The notes under the pieces were generated by a model, which ran no database searches, was not told the DNA's origin, and was given only the letters and a program-made list of their open reading frames with translations. This document shows, one piece after another, positions 45,471-54,790 of a stretch of 64,000 bases of DNA (position 1 is its first letter; the number at the start of each line of letters is the position of its first letter). Source of the DNA: Chloroflexi bacterium AL-N1 (GTDB taxonomy: Bacteria > Chloroflexota > Chloroflexia > Chloroflexales > Roseiflexaceae). Made by a program: the position numbers and the translations under genes. The stretch lies in assembly GCA_013122435.1 (NCBI GenBank), contig WYDT01000008.1, positions 124,001 to 188,000 of the forward strand. Reading direction: 5' to 3'.

Positions 45471-46400
45471 TTAAGTTGATGTGCTTCCAGAGGGTGTAGA
45501 TAAACCGGACTTATGATTACGGTACTGACCAAGCAGGGTACGCATAACATTGGTAACGATGTTCGAGGGTACTGAAACAGGTAATGCATGATCATCAAGA
45601 TAACGAACTGTAGTTTCATAACCAGCAGTAACCTGTGCCGTTGTCATACAAAAATTATCATATGCCAGAGAGGGGTTGCGAGTTTGATGTTGTGGATAGT
45701 AATACCACGACGTTTGAGCACCGCAATACGACGTTCCATATCATGTTGGCGATGAAGCATCGCACGAAACGCAGACGAAAGCGTTTCTAGCAAACCATAG
45801 GTACCCGCTGATGGGTGTTCCTCAACAATCTCCAAAACGTAGATAGTCTGTGCACCACGCTCCAATGCTGGTACGAGTGGCAAATTGGCTACTGCGGCGC
45901 CATCAATCAACCACTCACCTCTATAGCGATAGGGAGCGAAAAAGGGGGGGGACAACTGTGCTGGACATCAAGGCATCGATGAGCAACTCCTGACAATCAA
46001 CACCAAAAAGATGTAATTCACCAGAACCTCACCTGGTAGCCGTGACGATACACGGAATATGCAGATCAGAGAAATATTTGATGCCAGTTGGCGTCATTGC
46101 ACGAATAAAATGCTGAAAATTCCGTTGGTCGTGTAAACTTCCCTGACCTGTCAAAATCCGCCACCCAACCGTGAATGGATTCCCAGGAAAGACATCAGCA
46201 CGACGCACATGGTGCCATGAACGTACTACACGCTCTATACCTGTGCGCGTCGGATCAGCCGCAAGAGCGACACTGTTAATCGCACCAACCGATGGACCAA
46301 CAATAAACTGAGGCAAAATCCCACGTTCAACCAGTGCAAGCAAGGACCCAGCCTGGATTCCACCGCGATTTCCACCGCTACTTAAAACAAAAGTTTGCAT
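45471..46400 (-). pseudogene. Patatin-like phospholipase, decayed (three lesions)
   Basis: Starts at ATG 46400 with SSGGNRGG (oxyanion) and the nucleophile motif GPSVG. The frame meets an in-frame TGA at 46029-46031 (ATR-stop-GSGELHLFG). It resumes in the same frame to a run of eight G on plus (45944-45951), where one base must be dropped to join SSTVVPP to FFAPYRYRGEWLIDGAAVAN (catalytic Asp in DGA). A third shift near 45650-45665 is needed to reach the C-terminal helix TTAQVTAGYETTVRYLDDH, which ends at TAA 45471-45473. With three independent lesions this is most likely a true pseudogene; a recent origin is suggested because all motifs are still clear. Sequencing error would have to occur three times. 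Confidence 0.85.
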
Positions 46401-46443
46401 GAGTCAACTCCTGCCATCACATCATTGTGAGTCGTAAGGACAT

Positions 46444-46473
46444 AAAAACCCACATCGTGTACATAGATGTGGG
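46444..46473 (-). terminator. Intrinsic terminator or attenuator upstream of patatin pseudogene
   Basis: Minus strand CCCACATC-N9-GATGTGGG followed by TTTTT, 43 nt before the patatin ATG. It may end antisense transcription from beyond, or act as a leader attenuator. Confidence 0.65.
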
Positions 46474-46637
46474 ATAAAGTAGTAAAACTTATAGTATCGT
46501 GTAAATAACGTTTACATTTGAATAACTATTGAATGTGCATATAGCTATTTTAACAACACAAAATATCACATATGTACACTTTTTTTATCTTAAACATGTG
46601 TATATCCTATCACAAAAAGAGTTGCAAATCAATAGCT

Positions 46638-46666
46638 TTGACAGGACATAATGAATATGCTAAAAT
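46638..46666 (+). promoter_or_regulatory. Consensus promoter of tRNA-Cys
   Basis: TTGACA, 17-bp spacer ending in TGC, TAAAAT, nine bases before the tRNA 5' end. Confidence 0.9.
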
Positions 46667-46675
46667 CCGTAGTGT

Positions 46676-46750
<75 letters not shown>

Positions 46751-46763
46751 TACGCAATAAGCA

Positions 46764-46796
46764 AAGCATGCTGTGAATTACACAGTATGCTTTTTT
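46764..46796 (+). terminator. Intrinsic terminator of tRNA-Cys
   Basis: AAGCATGCTGTG-aatta-CACAGTATGCTTTTTT with one G-U pair. 14 nt after the tRNA end. Confidence 0.9.
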
Positions 46797-47038
46797 ATAC
46801 TCCATAGTAGTCAGATTACAGACGAAACAAATATATGTTCTTGATCGTACATTATACAGAGATAGAACCAAGGGAAAAGTTAAAAACTGTAGATGTCAAA
46901 ACTCTTATCTTTTATTGGAAGAAACCCATTGCACCTGTCACATCTATCGTTTTATAATGAATGCGAAGGATACGAAGATCACAAGATACATTATGTAATG
47001 ACAACAGATAATTACCACTAGATTGTGAGGTATCCCAA

Positions 47039-47488
47039 ATGATCGCAATGGTTGATTTTGATACTTTGACTATAGATGAGCTTGAAGACCTGCGAAATGA
47101 GTGCAGCCGCCGGATTCTCGAAATGCGTCAAACCAAAGGTTTAGCGCTTCCTGACCTTTTACATCTGTTAGAAGAAGTGAAGACAACTCTCCAAAATCAG
47201 GGGAAAGAATGGTATTCACTGGAACGCTGGCAATGGATGGATGGCGAAGTACGTTTCTGGCTCAACCCACACGACCAGAGCAGTTATCGGACAGGCTGGT
47301 TTTCTATGGATGATCTGATTGCTTGGTCGCAGGATCGTGGCATGATCATTATTGATGATGATTTTGACGATGATCTTGATGATGAGCCCAAGACAACCAC
47401 ATTCGGCTCACAAACGAAATGGCGCACACACGCATCTGATGACAATATATTAAACATGCACAATGGCCCTCTTATTTTTACCTCCTGA
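47039..47488 (+). CDS. Acidic hypothetical protein
   Basis: 149 residues; GTGAGG precedes the ATG by about 8 nt. The first 60 residues are helical (LTIDELEDLRNECSRRILEM), then comes a Trp-rich patch (WYSLERWQWMDGEVRFW) and an acidic stretch IIDDDFDDDLDDEP before a short tail. No membrane segment and no family recognised. It stands alone between tRNA-Cys and a perfect 15-bp hairpin. Confidence 0.6.
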   Translation: MIAMVDFDTLTIDELEDLRNECSRRILEMRQTKGLALPDLLHLLEEVKTTLQNQGKEWYSLERWQWMDGEVRFWLNPHDQSSYRTGWFSMDDLIAWSQDRGMIIIDDDFDDDLDDEPKTTTFGSQTKWRTHASDDNILNMHNGPLIFTS

Positions 47489-47526
47489 TTCTCAGGATCT
47501 CTTAAAGCTCCTCTTTCACTTTATGA

Positions 47527-47558
47527 CAAAGCGATGGCTTATCTAAGCCATCGCTTTG
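47527..47558. terminator. Perfect 15-bp hairpin after hypothetical gene
   Basis: CAAAGCGATGGCTTA-tc-TAAGCCATCGCTTTG, perfectly paired, 39 nt after the stop at 47488. There is no long T tract beyond, so termination is likely but not certain; it is also symmetrical enough to be a protein site. Confidence 0.5.
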
Positions 47559-47594
47559 CTGAATCAGAAGTTTTTGCAATAGCTGTTCAAAGTA

Positions 47595-47623
47595 TTGACA
47601 AAACCTGTTATGTGTCGTATACT
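47595..47623 (+). promoter_or_regulatory. Consensus promoter of ECF sigma gene
   Basis: TTGACA, exactly 17 bp, TATACT. The best match in the window; 56 nt before the ATG at 47679. This is a primary-sigma-type promoter, not an ECF-type one. Confidence 0.9.
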
Positions 47624-47678
47624 TTGTCTACAAAGTTGAGGCATAACAATCCCTACAAGGGCAGGAGTATTACAAGTT

Positions 47679-48335
47679 ATGGCAGTCGAACGCACACAGA
47701 GTTACCCACTTCACACAACCTCCTTGGGAACTTCCGTGTTACCAGGGAAGACAGCCGAACTAGATGACAATGCACTGATAGAAGCAATCTCCATGGGAGA
47801 TAGTCAGGCTCTGGAAGTGCTATATGATCGGTACGGAGCAGTTATTTACCGAATGGCGTTTCGTATTGTGAAAAACTCAGAGCTGGCAGAAGACGTAGTG
47901 CAGGAAGTGTTCTGGCGTGTTTGGCGCCGTAGTAGTAGTTTTGAAAAAGATCGTGGTCGTGTGGCACAATGGCTCTTCGGCGTAGCCCATAATTTATGTA
48001 TTGATGAGTTACGACGTATGCGTTCACGTCCTGTTTCGGTTTATGAAGATGTAGAGCATCCGCTTATCCAACAATTGGCAGATGATAAAATAGACATTGC
48101 AGAAACAGCTTGGAATTCGGAGCGACGCCGTGTAATAACTGATGCCCTGAGCGAGTTGCCAGATTCGCAGCGTCAAGCGGTGGAAATGGCTTACTTTGGT
48201 GGTATGTCGCACCAGGAAATTGCAACGAAATTGGATAGACCACTTGGAACGATTAAAACCCGTGTTCGTTTGGGCTTACATAAATTAAAATCATTATTGT
48301 CAACCAGAGGCTTACAATCGGGTGATGCTTGGTAA
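47679..48335 (+). CDS. ECF-type RNA polymerase sigma factor
   Basis: 218 residues. Region 2 (ALEVLYDRYGAVIYRMAFRI, DVVQEVFWRVWRRSSSF) and region 4 (ALSELPDSQRQAVEMAYFGG, LDRPLGTIKTRVRLGLHKLK) are complete; regions 1 and 3 are absent, as in extracytoplasmic-function (group 4) sigma factors of the SigK/SigW-like kind. AGGAG is about 11 nt from the ATG. No anti-sigma gene follows: the next gene is murT with its own promoter, after a terminator. Confidence 0.92.
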   Translation: MAVERTQSYPLHTTSLGTSVLPGKTAELDDNALIEAISMGDSQALEVLYDRYGAVIYRMAFRIVKNSELAEDVVQEVFWRVWRRSSSFEKDRGRVAQWLFGVAHNLCIDELRRMRSRPVSVYEDVEHPLIQQLADDKIDIAETAWNSERRRVITDALSELPDSQRQAVEMAYFGGMSHQEIATKLDRPLGTIKTRVRLGLHKLKSLLSTRGLQSGDAW

Positions 48336-48374
48336 AATAAAAATTTGGCAAAATAAAAACGATGTATCATTAAA

Positions 48375-48404
48375 AAAAGCGTCAGTGCAATCACTGGCGC
48401 TTTT
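48375..48404 (+). terminator. Intrinsic terminator of ECF sigma gene
   Basis: AAAAGCGTCAGTG-caat-CACTGGCGCTTTT: a 9-bp GC-rich core with one G-U pair, extended by A/T pairs. It ends in TTTTG on plus. Isolates the sigma gene from murT. Confidence 0.8.
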
Positions 48405-48424
48405 GTGTGCGTTGCTGCCCTCAA

Positions 48425-48453
48425 TTGACAGCTCCTTTAAACACCTCTACAAT
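48425..48453 (+). promoter_or_regulatory. Consensus promoter of murT
   Basis: TTGACA, 17-bp spacer, TACAAT. The expected start lies about 35 nt before the ATG at 48498. Confidence 0.85.
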
Positions 48454-48497
48454 ATCACGTACTTTCTGTATCTAACACATTGATAAGTTTGGAATAT

Positions 48498-49928
48498 ATG
48501 CTCAGTTTGCATAACTTGCGACTCTACGCAGCTATTGCTATTGGCAAAACAGCAGGGTTTACCAGCCGCGTTTTACGGCTCGGTGGCGGTACCACATTGC
48601 CCGGCACACTTGCACGGCATCTGGCACCAAACATACTACGTCAGTTGAGTAAACAACTTGACCAGGGCGTCGTATTAATTGCAGGTACCAATGGCAAAAC
48701 CACCACAGCACGTTTACTTGCCAATATCCTTACTGAGAGTGGGCAAAAAATTATTCACAACCGTGCTGGTGCCAATCTCCTCGCTGGGCTAACGGCAACA
48801 GCACTCACCGAGAGTTCCCTCGTTGGAAAACCACATGCCTCATTGGCCTTATTTGAAACAGACGAAGCAGCATTACCAACCGCCATTCAAGAGACTCAAC
48901 CACGCCTGGTCATTTTGCACAACCTCTTCCGCGACCAACTTGATCGCTATGGTGAAGTTGATACGATTGCACGACAATGGCACTCGGCATTGGCTCACTT
49001 ACCTGAGACATCAATCGTACTCCTGAATGCAGATGATCCGGCCATTGCAAACCTTGGACACGGACTTACAGCACAAGTATCTTTTTATGGGTTAGAAGAT
49101 ACACGTCATGCCAGCAATCATATTGTGCATATTGCCGACTCTCAGTTCTGCCATTCCTGTGGTGCACCATATACATATAGCGCGATTTTTTATGCACATA
49201 TCGGTCATTATACGTGTCCTCAATGTGGAAAACATCGCCCGTCACCGAATTACCGGCTGGAACGCCTCGACCTTGCAGGAACTACCGCCAGTCAACTGTT
49301 CTTTTCCTATCCCGGAGGAGCATTTGAGAGTCGTCTACCGTTGCCAGGCTTGTACAATGCATTGAATGCCCTGGCTGCCAGTTCAGGCGCACTGTTATTA
49401 GGGGTGGACCCCAAACAGGTGCGTACCACACTTGAACACTTTGATGCCGCATTTGGCCGGATTGAGCACATTGATGCCGATGGCAAACCGATACTATTGG
49501 CACTCATCAAAAATCCTGTAGGAGCCAGTGAAACAGTACGTATGCTGATCGGGGATATCGACCATACGGTATCAACTTCCGAAACACCTCATCGTTTGCA
49601 TTTGCTGATTGCCATTAATGATAAGTATGCTGATGGCACCGATGTATCCTGGCTGTGGGATGCCGACTTTGAACAATTGCACAAATACGTTTCGCATATC
49701 GTCATAAGTGGCACACGTGCAGAGGATATGGCAGTACGCCTCAAGTATGCTGGCATTCCAGCAGAACACTGTCACATTGAACCAGATCTCCCACGGGCTA
49801 TGGATGTTGCAGTACAACAGCTACCGCAAGATCAGACCCTCTATGTCTTGCCAACATATACTGCTATGCTAGAACTACGTGCAGATCTCGCACGACGTGG
49901 TTGGGTACGCCCCTTCTGGGAGGATTAA
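48498..49928 (+). CDS. murT: Lipid II isoglutaminyl synthase subunit MurT
   Basis: 476 residues from the ATG at 48498; a TTG 18 bp upstream is the alternative. Mur-ligase core with the ATP loop LIAGTNGKTTTARLLANIL, HNRAGANLLAGL and FETDEAALP, and the MurT-specific four-Cys zinc ribbon (CHSCG ... CPQCG near 225-250). The C-terminal DUF1727 domain has IKNPVGASETVRML. MurT with its glutaminase partner GatD amidates D-Glu in the stem peptide of lipid II. GatD is normally the next gene but is absent from this window. Cytosolic. Confidence 0.93.
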   Translation: MLSLHNLRLYAAIAIGKTAGFTSRVLRLGGGTTLPGTLARHLAPNILRQLSKQLDQGVVLIAGTNGKTTTARLLANILTESGQKIIHNRAGANLLAGLTATALTESSLVGKPHASLALFETDEAALPTAIQETQPRLVILHNLFRDQLDRYGEVDTIARQWHSALAHLPETSIVLLNADDPAIANLGHGLTAQVSFYGLEDTRHASNHIVHIADSQFCHSCGAPYTYSAIFYAHIGHYTCPQCGKHRPSPNYRLERLDLAGTTASQLFFSYPGGAFESRLPLPGLYNALNALAASSGALLLGVDPKQVRTTLEHFDAAFGRIEHIDADGKPILLALIKNPVGASETVRMLIGDIDHTVSTSETPHRLHLLIAINDKYADGTDVSWLWDADFEQLHKYVSHIVISGTRAEDMAVRLKYAGIPAEHCHIEPDLPRAMDVAVQQLPQDQTLYVLPTYTAMLELRADLARRGWVRPFWED

Positions 49929-50017
49929 CAGGCTGGAGCAGTAACGGGAACCTTTGTAAGCAGCACAACGTCATGCGAGTACATTACTTCAGATGCTCTT
50001 ACACAAGGAGGCTTATT

Positions 50018-51454
50018 GTGTATCACCGATCCCCTCTTGTGGTTGTACTGCTTCTTGCATTGCTGTTCCCTCTCTTTGCAGCATGTGGTGGATCAGGTAC
50101 ATCACATACAGCAAATCCCCCAGAGCAGAGCGCATCTGCCTCTGAGTTAGGCGGCGCAGACGCCCCTGCTGCATCAGTGCAGGATCCTGCAGCAAATGAA
50201 ACCAACGTGGAAATGCCTAGCGAAACGGAGCCAGCAGCAATGGAAGTGCCTGAAGATACAAACGAAAGCACTTTCAGGAACGAAGAATATTCTCCAGCAG
50301 AAGGGGCATCTGCTGCTCCAGAACCAGTAGCTGGAATCCGTGGACCAGCACCAACGCCCGCTCCGCCCGAGCAAATCCAGCCACCTGAACAAACGACTCA
50401 AAATCAACAGCGGGTGGCCCCACTTAAAGCAGGCGAGGTAGATGACAATGCCGATTTTGCCGCATATCAAAGCTACCTGTCCTCGTTCTACAGCGCGCCA
50501 GGGCGCATTATCGACGTAAGCGAACGATACTTGCTCACTGTAACCAATGATCAGCAACAACCTGTACTTGATGCACGTGTACAGCTGTTCGATGGCGAAC
50601 AACAAGTCTTTGAAGGCCGCACCTACGCTGGCGGATCAACCGTTGCTTTCCCACAGGCACTAGGCATCAACGACAACAGCCAAACGTTGCGGGTACTGAT
50701 CGACAAAGGCGATAGTACAATGGAAGGCACCCTCAGCCGTGGTCAAGATGAGACCTTCTCATATATCTTGGAAGGCGCAACAGCATTTTCTGAACAGCCA
50801 CGCCTGGACATACTCTTTTTGCTTGATGCCACCGGCAGTATGGCTGATGAGATTGCACAGATCCAGCAAACAATTATCAGTATTGCCGATCGTATCGATC
50901 AATTCTCGCCACGCCCCGAATTGCGCTTTGGCCTGGTGGCCTACCGCGATCACGGTGATGAGTTTGTGACACGTACCTATGACTTTACTCCAGATGTCGA
51001 GGCTTTCCAACAACTATTGATGAGTGTTTCTGCTGATGGCGGTGGCGATACACCAGAGGCACTGAACGAGGGCTTGCACGCAGCGATGAGTGACGTCAAC
51101 TGGTCAGACGATGCCGTGCGGCTGGTGTTCCTGGTAGCCGATGCACCACCTCATGAACGTGGTAATTACAACTACACCGATGAGGCCCGATCCGCAGTTA
51201 GTCAAGGTATCAAGATTTATCCGATTGCAGCAAGTAATACAGATGATCAGGCAGAATATGTTTTCCGTCAATTAGCCCAACAAACGCTGGCAACCTTTAT
51301 CTTCTTGACCTACCAACCAGGCCAGGAGGCGGGGACGCCTGGGGATACCACAACACATAATGTTGATCCTGATGCATTTACCGTCGATCGACTCGACGAT
51401 CTGGTCGTTCAAGTCGTACAACGAGAGCTTGCGCGGGCTGTTGGAGCAAGATAG
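50018..51454 (+). CDS. VWA-domain lipoprotein
   Basis: 478 residues from GTG 50018, with AAGGAGG ending 6 nt upstream; a longer frame from 49901 overlaps murT and lacks signals. Lipoprotein signal ending LFAAC. A long Ala/Glu/Pro-rich linker, a domain with a proline-rich stretch (about 90-150), then a VWA domain with the metal-binding FLLDATGSMADEIAQIQ at about residues 265-285 and later RFGLVAYRDHGDEF. The MIDAS pattern DxTGSM binds a metal and a protein partner. Exported; the partner is unknown. No hairpin seen until the one at about 51491-51520. Confidence 0.85.
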   Translation: MYHRSPLVVVLLLALLFPLFAACGGSGTSHTANPPEQSASASELGGADAPAASVQDPAANETNVEMPSETEPAAMEVPEDTNESTFRNEEYSPAEGASAAPEPVAGIRGPAPTPAPPEQIQPPEQTTQNQQRVAPLKAGEVDDNADFAAYQSYLSSFYSAPGRIIDVSERYLLTVTNDQQQPVLDARVQLFDGEQQVFEGRTYAGGSTVAFPQALGINDNSQTLRVLIDKGDSTMEGTLSRGQDETFSYILEGATAFSEQPRLDILFLLDATGSMADEIAQIQQTIISIADRIDQFSPRPELRFGLVAYRDHGDEFVTRTYDFTPDVEAFQQLLMSVSADGGGDTPEALNEGLHAAMSDVNWSDDAVRLVFLVADAPPHERGNYNYTDEARSAVSQGIKIYPIAASNTDDQAEYVFRQLAQQTLATFIFLTYQPGQEAGTPGDTTTHNVDPDAFTVDRLDDLVVQVVQRELARAVGAR

Positions 51455-51490
51455 AACATAGGGTTCGATGATGAGATAATAGGGTGTCTG

Positions 51491-51520
51491 GTAGAGTGTA
51501 GCTTACGCTGGCACTCTATC
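51491..51520 (+). terminator. Possible terminator after VWA gene
   Basis: GTAGAGTGTAGC-ttac-GCTGGCACTCTATC, an interrupted 10-bp stem with no clear T tract. Weak. Confidence 0.35.
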
Positions 51521-51584
51521 ATTATGTCAAATCAAAATATTTCAAGGATGTTATAGTTTCATTCATTTTGTGTCGATGTGGCCC

Positions 51585-51593
51585 TGTTATAAT
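51585..51593 (+). promoter_or_regulatory. Extended -10 promoter of L-2-hydroxyglutarate oxidase gene
   Basis: TGT-TATAAT, 45 bp before the ATG at 51638. The -35 is weak. Confidence 0.6.
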
Positions 51594-51637
51594 ATCAACT
51601 ATGATGAAATACAAAACTAGTCCACGGGGGCATAGAT

Positions 51638-52897
51638 ATGAATAGTAACGGTTCGGCGGAAGGGCACAACACTGATATAGCAATTATTGGTGCTGGCATC
51701 GTCGGTCTCGCAACTGCACGTACACTCTTGAAGCGCTATCCCACACTACGATTGACCGTGTTAGACAAAGAGCCTGCCATCGCACAACATCAAACAGGCC
51801 GTAACAGTGGGGTCCTGCATTCGGGAATTTATTACACTCCTGGCTCACTCAAGGCCCGCATGTGTGTACAAGGTAAAGCATCACTCATCCAATACTGCGA
51901 AGAACGCGGTATTCCATATAACCTCTGTGGTAAAGTCATTGTGGCAACCGAAGAAGCGGAAATTCCACGGCTGGAAGAGCTTTATCGGCGCGGCATTGCC
52001 AATGGTGTCCCTGGTGTAGAGATGATCGGCACTGAACGTCTACGCGAGATCGAACCACACGCAAACGGTATCAAAGCCATTTACTCTCCTCAAACTGGTA
52101 TTGTGGATTATGAGAAAGTAACGGAAGCCTATGCTGAAGAAGTCCGAGAGGCGGGGGGAACAATTCTGACGAGTTGTGGCGTTACAGCAATAGACCGACA
52201 AGCCAACGCGGTGCGTGTGCAAACCACCACAGGCGCGTTCACCACACGCTTTTTGATTGGTTGTGCTGGAGTATACGCTGACCGGGTTGCCGCCATGAGT
52301 GGCGCTCCACGCGATCCGCGGATCATACCATTTCGTGGCGATTACTACATTCTTAAGCCAGAGCGTCAGCGTTTGATTCGAGCACTTATCTATCCTGTTC
52401 CCGATCCAGAGTTCCCTTTCCTGGGTGTGCATTCAACGTTACGAATGGATGGCTCAATGTGGTTAGGACCAAACGCAGTGCTTGCCTTTGGACGAGAGGG
52501 GTACAAACGATGGAATATCAACCCACAGGATCTATGGGAAGCAGTGAGTTATCGTGGCTTCCAGTCGCTGGCTTTGAAGTATTGGCGCATGGGTATGGAT
52601 GAGATGATTCGTGACTTTAGCAAAGATCTCTTCGTCAAAGCCGCCCAACGCTTTGTACCTGAGATACGCCCTGAAGACGTCGTTGAGGGACCAGCAGGGA
52701 TACGTGCTCAGGCATTAGCATCAGACGGCAACCTTGTTGATGATTTTGTCTTCAACCAGGATGGCCGGATCATTCATGTGCGAAATGCGCCTTCACCTGC
52801 TGCGACTTCGTCTCTCGCCATAGGTAACTCAATTGCTGATACGGCCTCCCAAACCTTTGAGTTAGACACACAATACCGTGCGATGGCAATGTCTTAG
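51638..52897 (+). CDS. lhgO: L-2-hydroxyglutarate oxidase
   Basis: 419 residues. FAD-binding IAIIGAGIVGLATARTLLKR, then QHQTGRNSGVLHSGIYYTPG and the C-terminal RFVPEIRPEDVVEGPAGIRA match the LhgO/DadA-type D-amino-acid-like oxidoreductase family. It oxidises L-2-hydroxyglutarate to 2-oxoglutarate, removing a side product of central metabolism. GGGGG precedes the ATG. No adjacent CsiD or other glutarate genes; it stands alone. Confidence 0.92.
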   Translation: MNSNGSAEGHNTDIAIIGAGIVGLATARTLLKRYPTLRLTVLDKEPAIAQHQTGRNSGVLHSGIYYTPGSLKARMCVQGKASLIQYCEERGIPYNLCGKVIVATEEAEIPRLEELYRRGIANGVPGVEMIGTERLREIEPHANGIKAIYSPQTGIVDYEKVTEAYAEEVREAGGTILTSCGVTAIDRQANAVRVQTTTGAFTTRFLIGCAGVYADRVAAMSGAPRDPRIIPFRGDYYILKPERQRLIRALIYPVPDPEFPFLGVHSTLRMDGSMWLGPNAVLAFGREGYKRWNINPQDLWEAVSYRGFQSLALKYWRMGMDEMIRDFSKDLFVKAAQRFVPEIRPEDVVEGPAGIRAQALASDGNLVDDFVFNQDGRIIHVRNAPSPAATSSLAIGNSIADTASQTFELDTQYRAMAMS

Positions 52898-52900
52898 TGC

Positions 52901-54790
52901 TCAGGAAGACATATCTGGCGTTGCTCCTACAACCGATGCCTTACCTGTACCCGTTTGAAGCTCAAAATTCGATGCGGCATATGCCGCATCTTCTGATGCA
53001 CCAATGATGGTAATTTGATCTCCCTGAGCCAGTGTCGTGCTGCCGTGTGGCACAAACAACTTATTGGCACGGCGGATCATAACAATCAAAACATCACCTT
53101 CTAACGAAAGGTCTTTCAAAGCTTTACCAAAAAACACCTGATTATAGAGCGTCGCCTCACGCACTTCTTTCCCAGGATCTAAGTCAGTTAACAGTTGCAG
53201 GGTGCTGGGGCGGCGCAATAGATTTTCCAGCACCATCACAGCCACTGCATTAGGACTCATGGAACGAATACCGAGTTCAGTAAACATTTTGATATTCGCA
53301 TCGTCGTTGACACGCGCCACAAGATCATTGATTCCAAAGCGCGACCGTGCCAACTGACAAACCAGGAGATTTGCTTTATCACTCGAGGTTGTTGCTACAA
53401 TGCTATGTGCACGTTCAATACCGGCCTTACGCAATACCTGTTCATGCGAAGCATCACCTTCAAGCACGGTTAATTCTTGTTGGCGGGCTTGAGCCACACT
53501 TGCAGGATCGCGGTCAATCAGCACCACCTCTTCACCCTGCGACTGCAAATTACGCGCCAGATCGCGACCGAGAGGATCAGCACCAATAATCACTGTAAGC
53601 ATCGGACGTACTCCTAACCATTTGGCCACCCAGGGCGTTGAAAAACTTTGGACCACAACAGTGCCAATCACGACCATGAAAACGAGTCCAATGAGTAAAT
53701 TGGCATCAGCATAACCAGCGTCCTCAAGACGAAGCGCTGCAAATGTCGCAAAAGAGGCCGAAACAATACCGCGTGGCCCCACCGCAGAGATAAACAAACG
53801 TTCTTTGATTGTAAGCCGTGTACCAACCGTTGAGAGAAATACAGCAGCCGGACGTACCAGCAGCATCAATGCAGCTACGCCTAACACCCCATTCCAACCA
53901 AGTACCGCCAGATCACCGAATTGAATATTTGCTGCCAGAAGTATAAAAATAACCCCGATCCCAAGCGTTGTCAGATCACCCTTAAAATGATGAACTTCTT
54001 CCTCATGGGGGAAACGTGTATTTCCTACAACGATACCAGCAGCAGCGGCAGCAGCGATACCAGCTTCTGCACTAAATGTGTCAGCAATCGTGTAAATGGC
54101 AATGGCACCACCAAGAGCGCTCAAACGTGTTAGTTCAGCAGAAAACTGCTTGCCAATCTGTTGCAGACCACGGCCTAGCAACCAACCACCAGCAATCCCA
54201 ATGAATGCACCGCCACCGACACGAATAGCCCATTCACTAAAACCAGTAAGCGGTTGATGTTGTGCAAGAATAACCTCTAACACCACAACAGCTAATACCG
54301 CACCAACAGCATCAACCAGTACACCCTCCGCAATAAGGATCGTTTTCAGTTTTTGTGTGACTGCCGCCCGACGAAGTAAGGGATTTATCACTGTGGGGCC
54401 AGTAATGCTGACCAGTGCCCCAAACAAAAGTGCCAGTGACCAGTCAAGCCCAACCAGCCAATGTGCGATGGCCGCCCCCAAAAGTGCTGTCACAATACAG
54501 CCAATGGTAATGAGGTTACGCACCACTCGTGAAACTTGACGAAGATAGGTTATATCTAATGCCATACCACCCTCAAAGACAATAATAGCAACAATGAGTG
54601 GTATGATAACGCGTAATCCAATACCTAATTCATCAGGTCGAACAATGTTGAGCACTTCAGGGCCGAGCAACACCCCAACTGCCAGAAGAGGAACAATAGC
54701 GGGCAGTTTGATATAGTCGGCCAAAAGTTGAGTTGCAATGCCTGCTGATAGAACCAGCCCCATCATAATGAGAATATCGTGTGCACTCAT
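52901..54790 (-). CDS. Cation/proton antiporter with RCK (TrkA-N/TrkA-C) domains
   Basis: 629 residues from the ATG at 54790; a GTG 12 bp upstream is an alternative. About 12 membrane helices form a CPA-type exchanger (LLFGALVSITGPTVINPLLR, IAEGVLVDAVGAVLAVVV carrying the buried acidic residue), then a Rossmann TrkA-N domain (LTVIIGADPLGRDLARNL, RDPASVAQARQQ) and a TrkA-C domain (GDQITIIGASEDAA). The regulatory part probably senses NAD(H) or a nucleotide. Expected to move K+ or Na+ out against H+; the ion is not readable. Confidence 0.9.
   Translation of the reverse strand: MSAHDILIMMGLVLSAGIATQLLADYIKLPAIVPLLAVGVLLGPEVLNIVRPDELGIGLRVIIPLIVAIIVFEGGMALDITYLRQVSRVVRNLITIGCIVTALLGAAIAHWLVGLDWSLALLFGALVSITGPTVINPLLRRAAVTQKLKTILIAEGVLVDAVGAVLAVVVLEVILAQHQPLTGFSEWAIRVGGGAFIGIAGGWLLGRGLQQIGKQFSAELTRLSALGGAIAIYTIADTFSAEAGIAAAAAAGIVVGNTRFPHEEEVHHFKGDLTTLGIGVIFILLAANIQFGDLAVLGWNGVLGVAALMLLVRPAAVFLSTVGTRLTIKERLFISAVGPRGIVSASFATFAALRLEDAGYADANLLIGLVFMVVIGTVVVQSFSTPWVAKWLGVRPMLTVIIGADPLGRDLARNLQSQGEEVVLIDRDPASVAQARQQELTVLEGDASHEQVLRKAGIERAHSIVATTSSDKANLLVCQLARSRFGINDLVARVNDDANIKMFTELGIRSMSPNAVAVMVLENLLRRPSTLQLLTDLDPGKEVREATLYNQVFFGKALKDLSLEGDVLIVMIRRANKLFVPHGSTTLAQGDQITIIGASEDAAYAASNFELQTGTGKASVVGATPDMSS

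Noticed and set aside
49901..50017. Longer N-terminus of the VWA lipoprotein overlapping murT
   Set aside because: GTG 50018 has AAGGAGG at ideal distance and directly begins a lipoprotein signal peptide.
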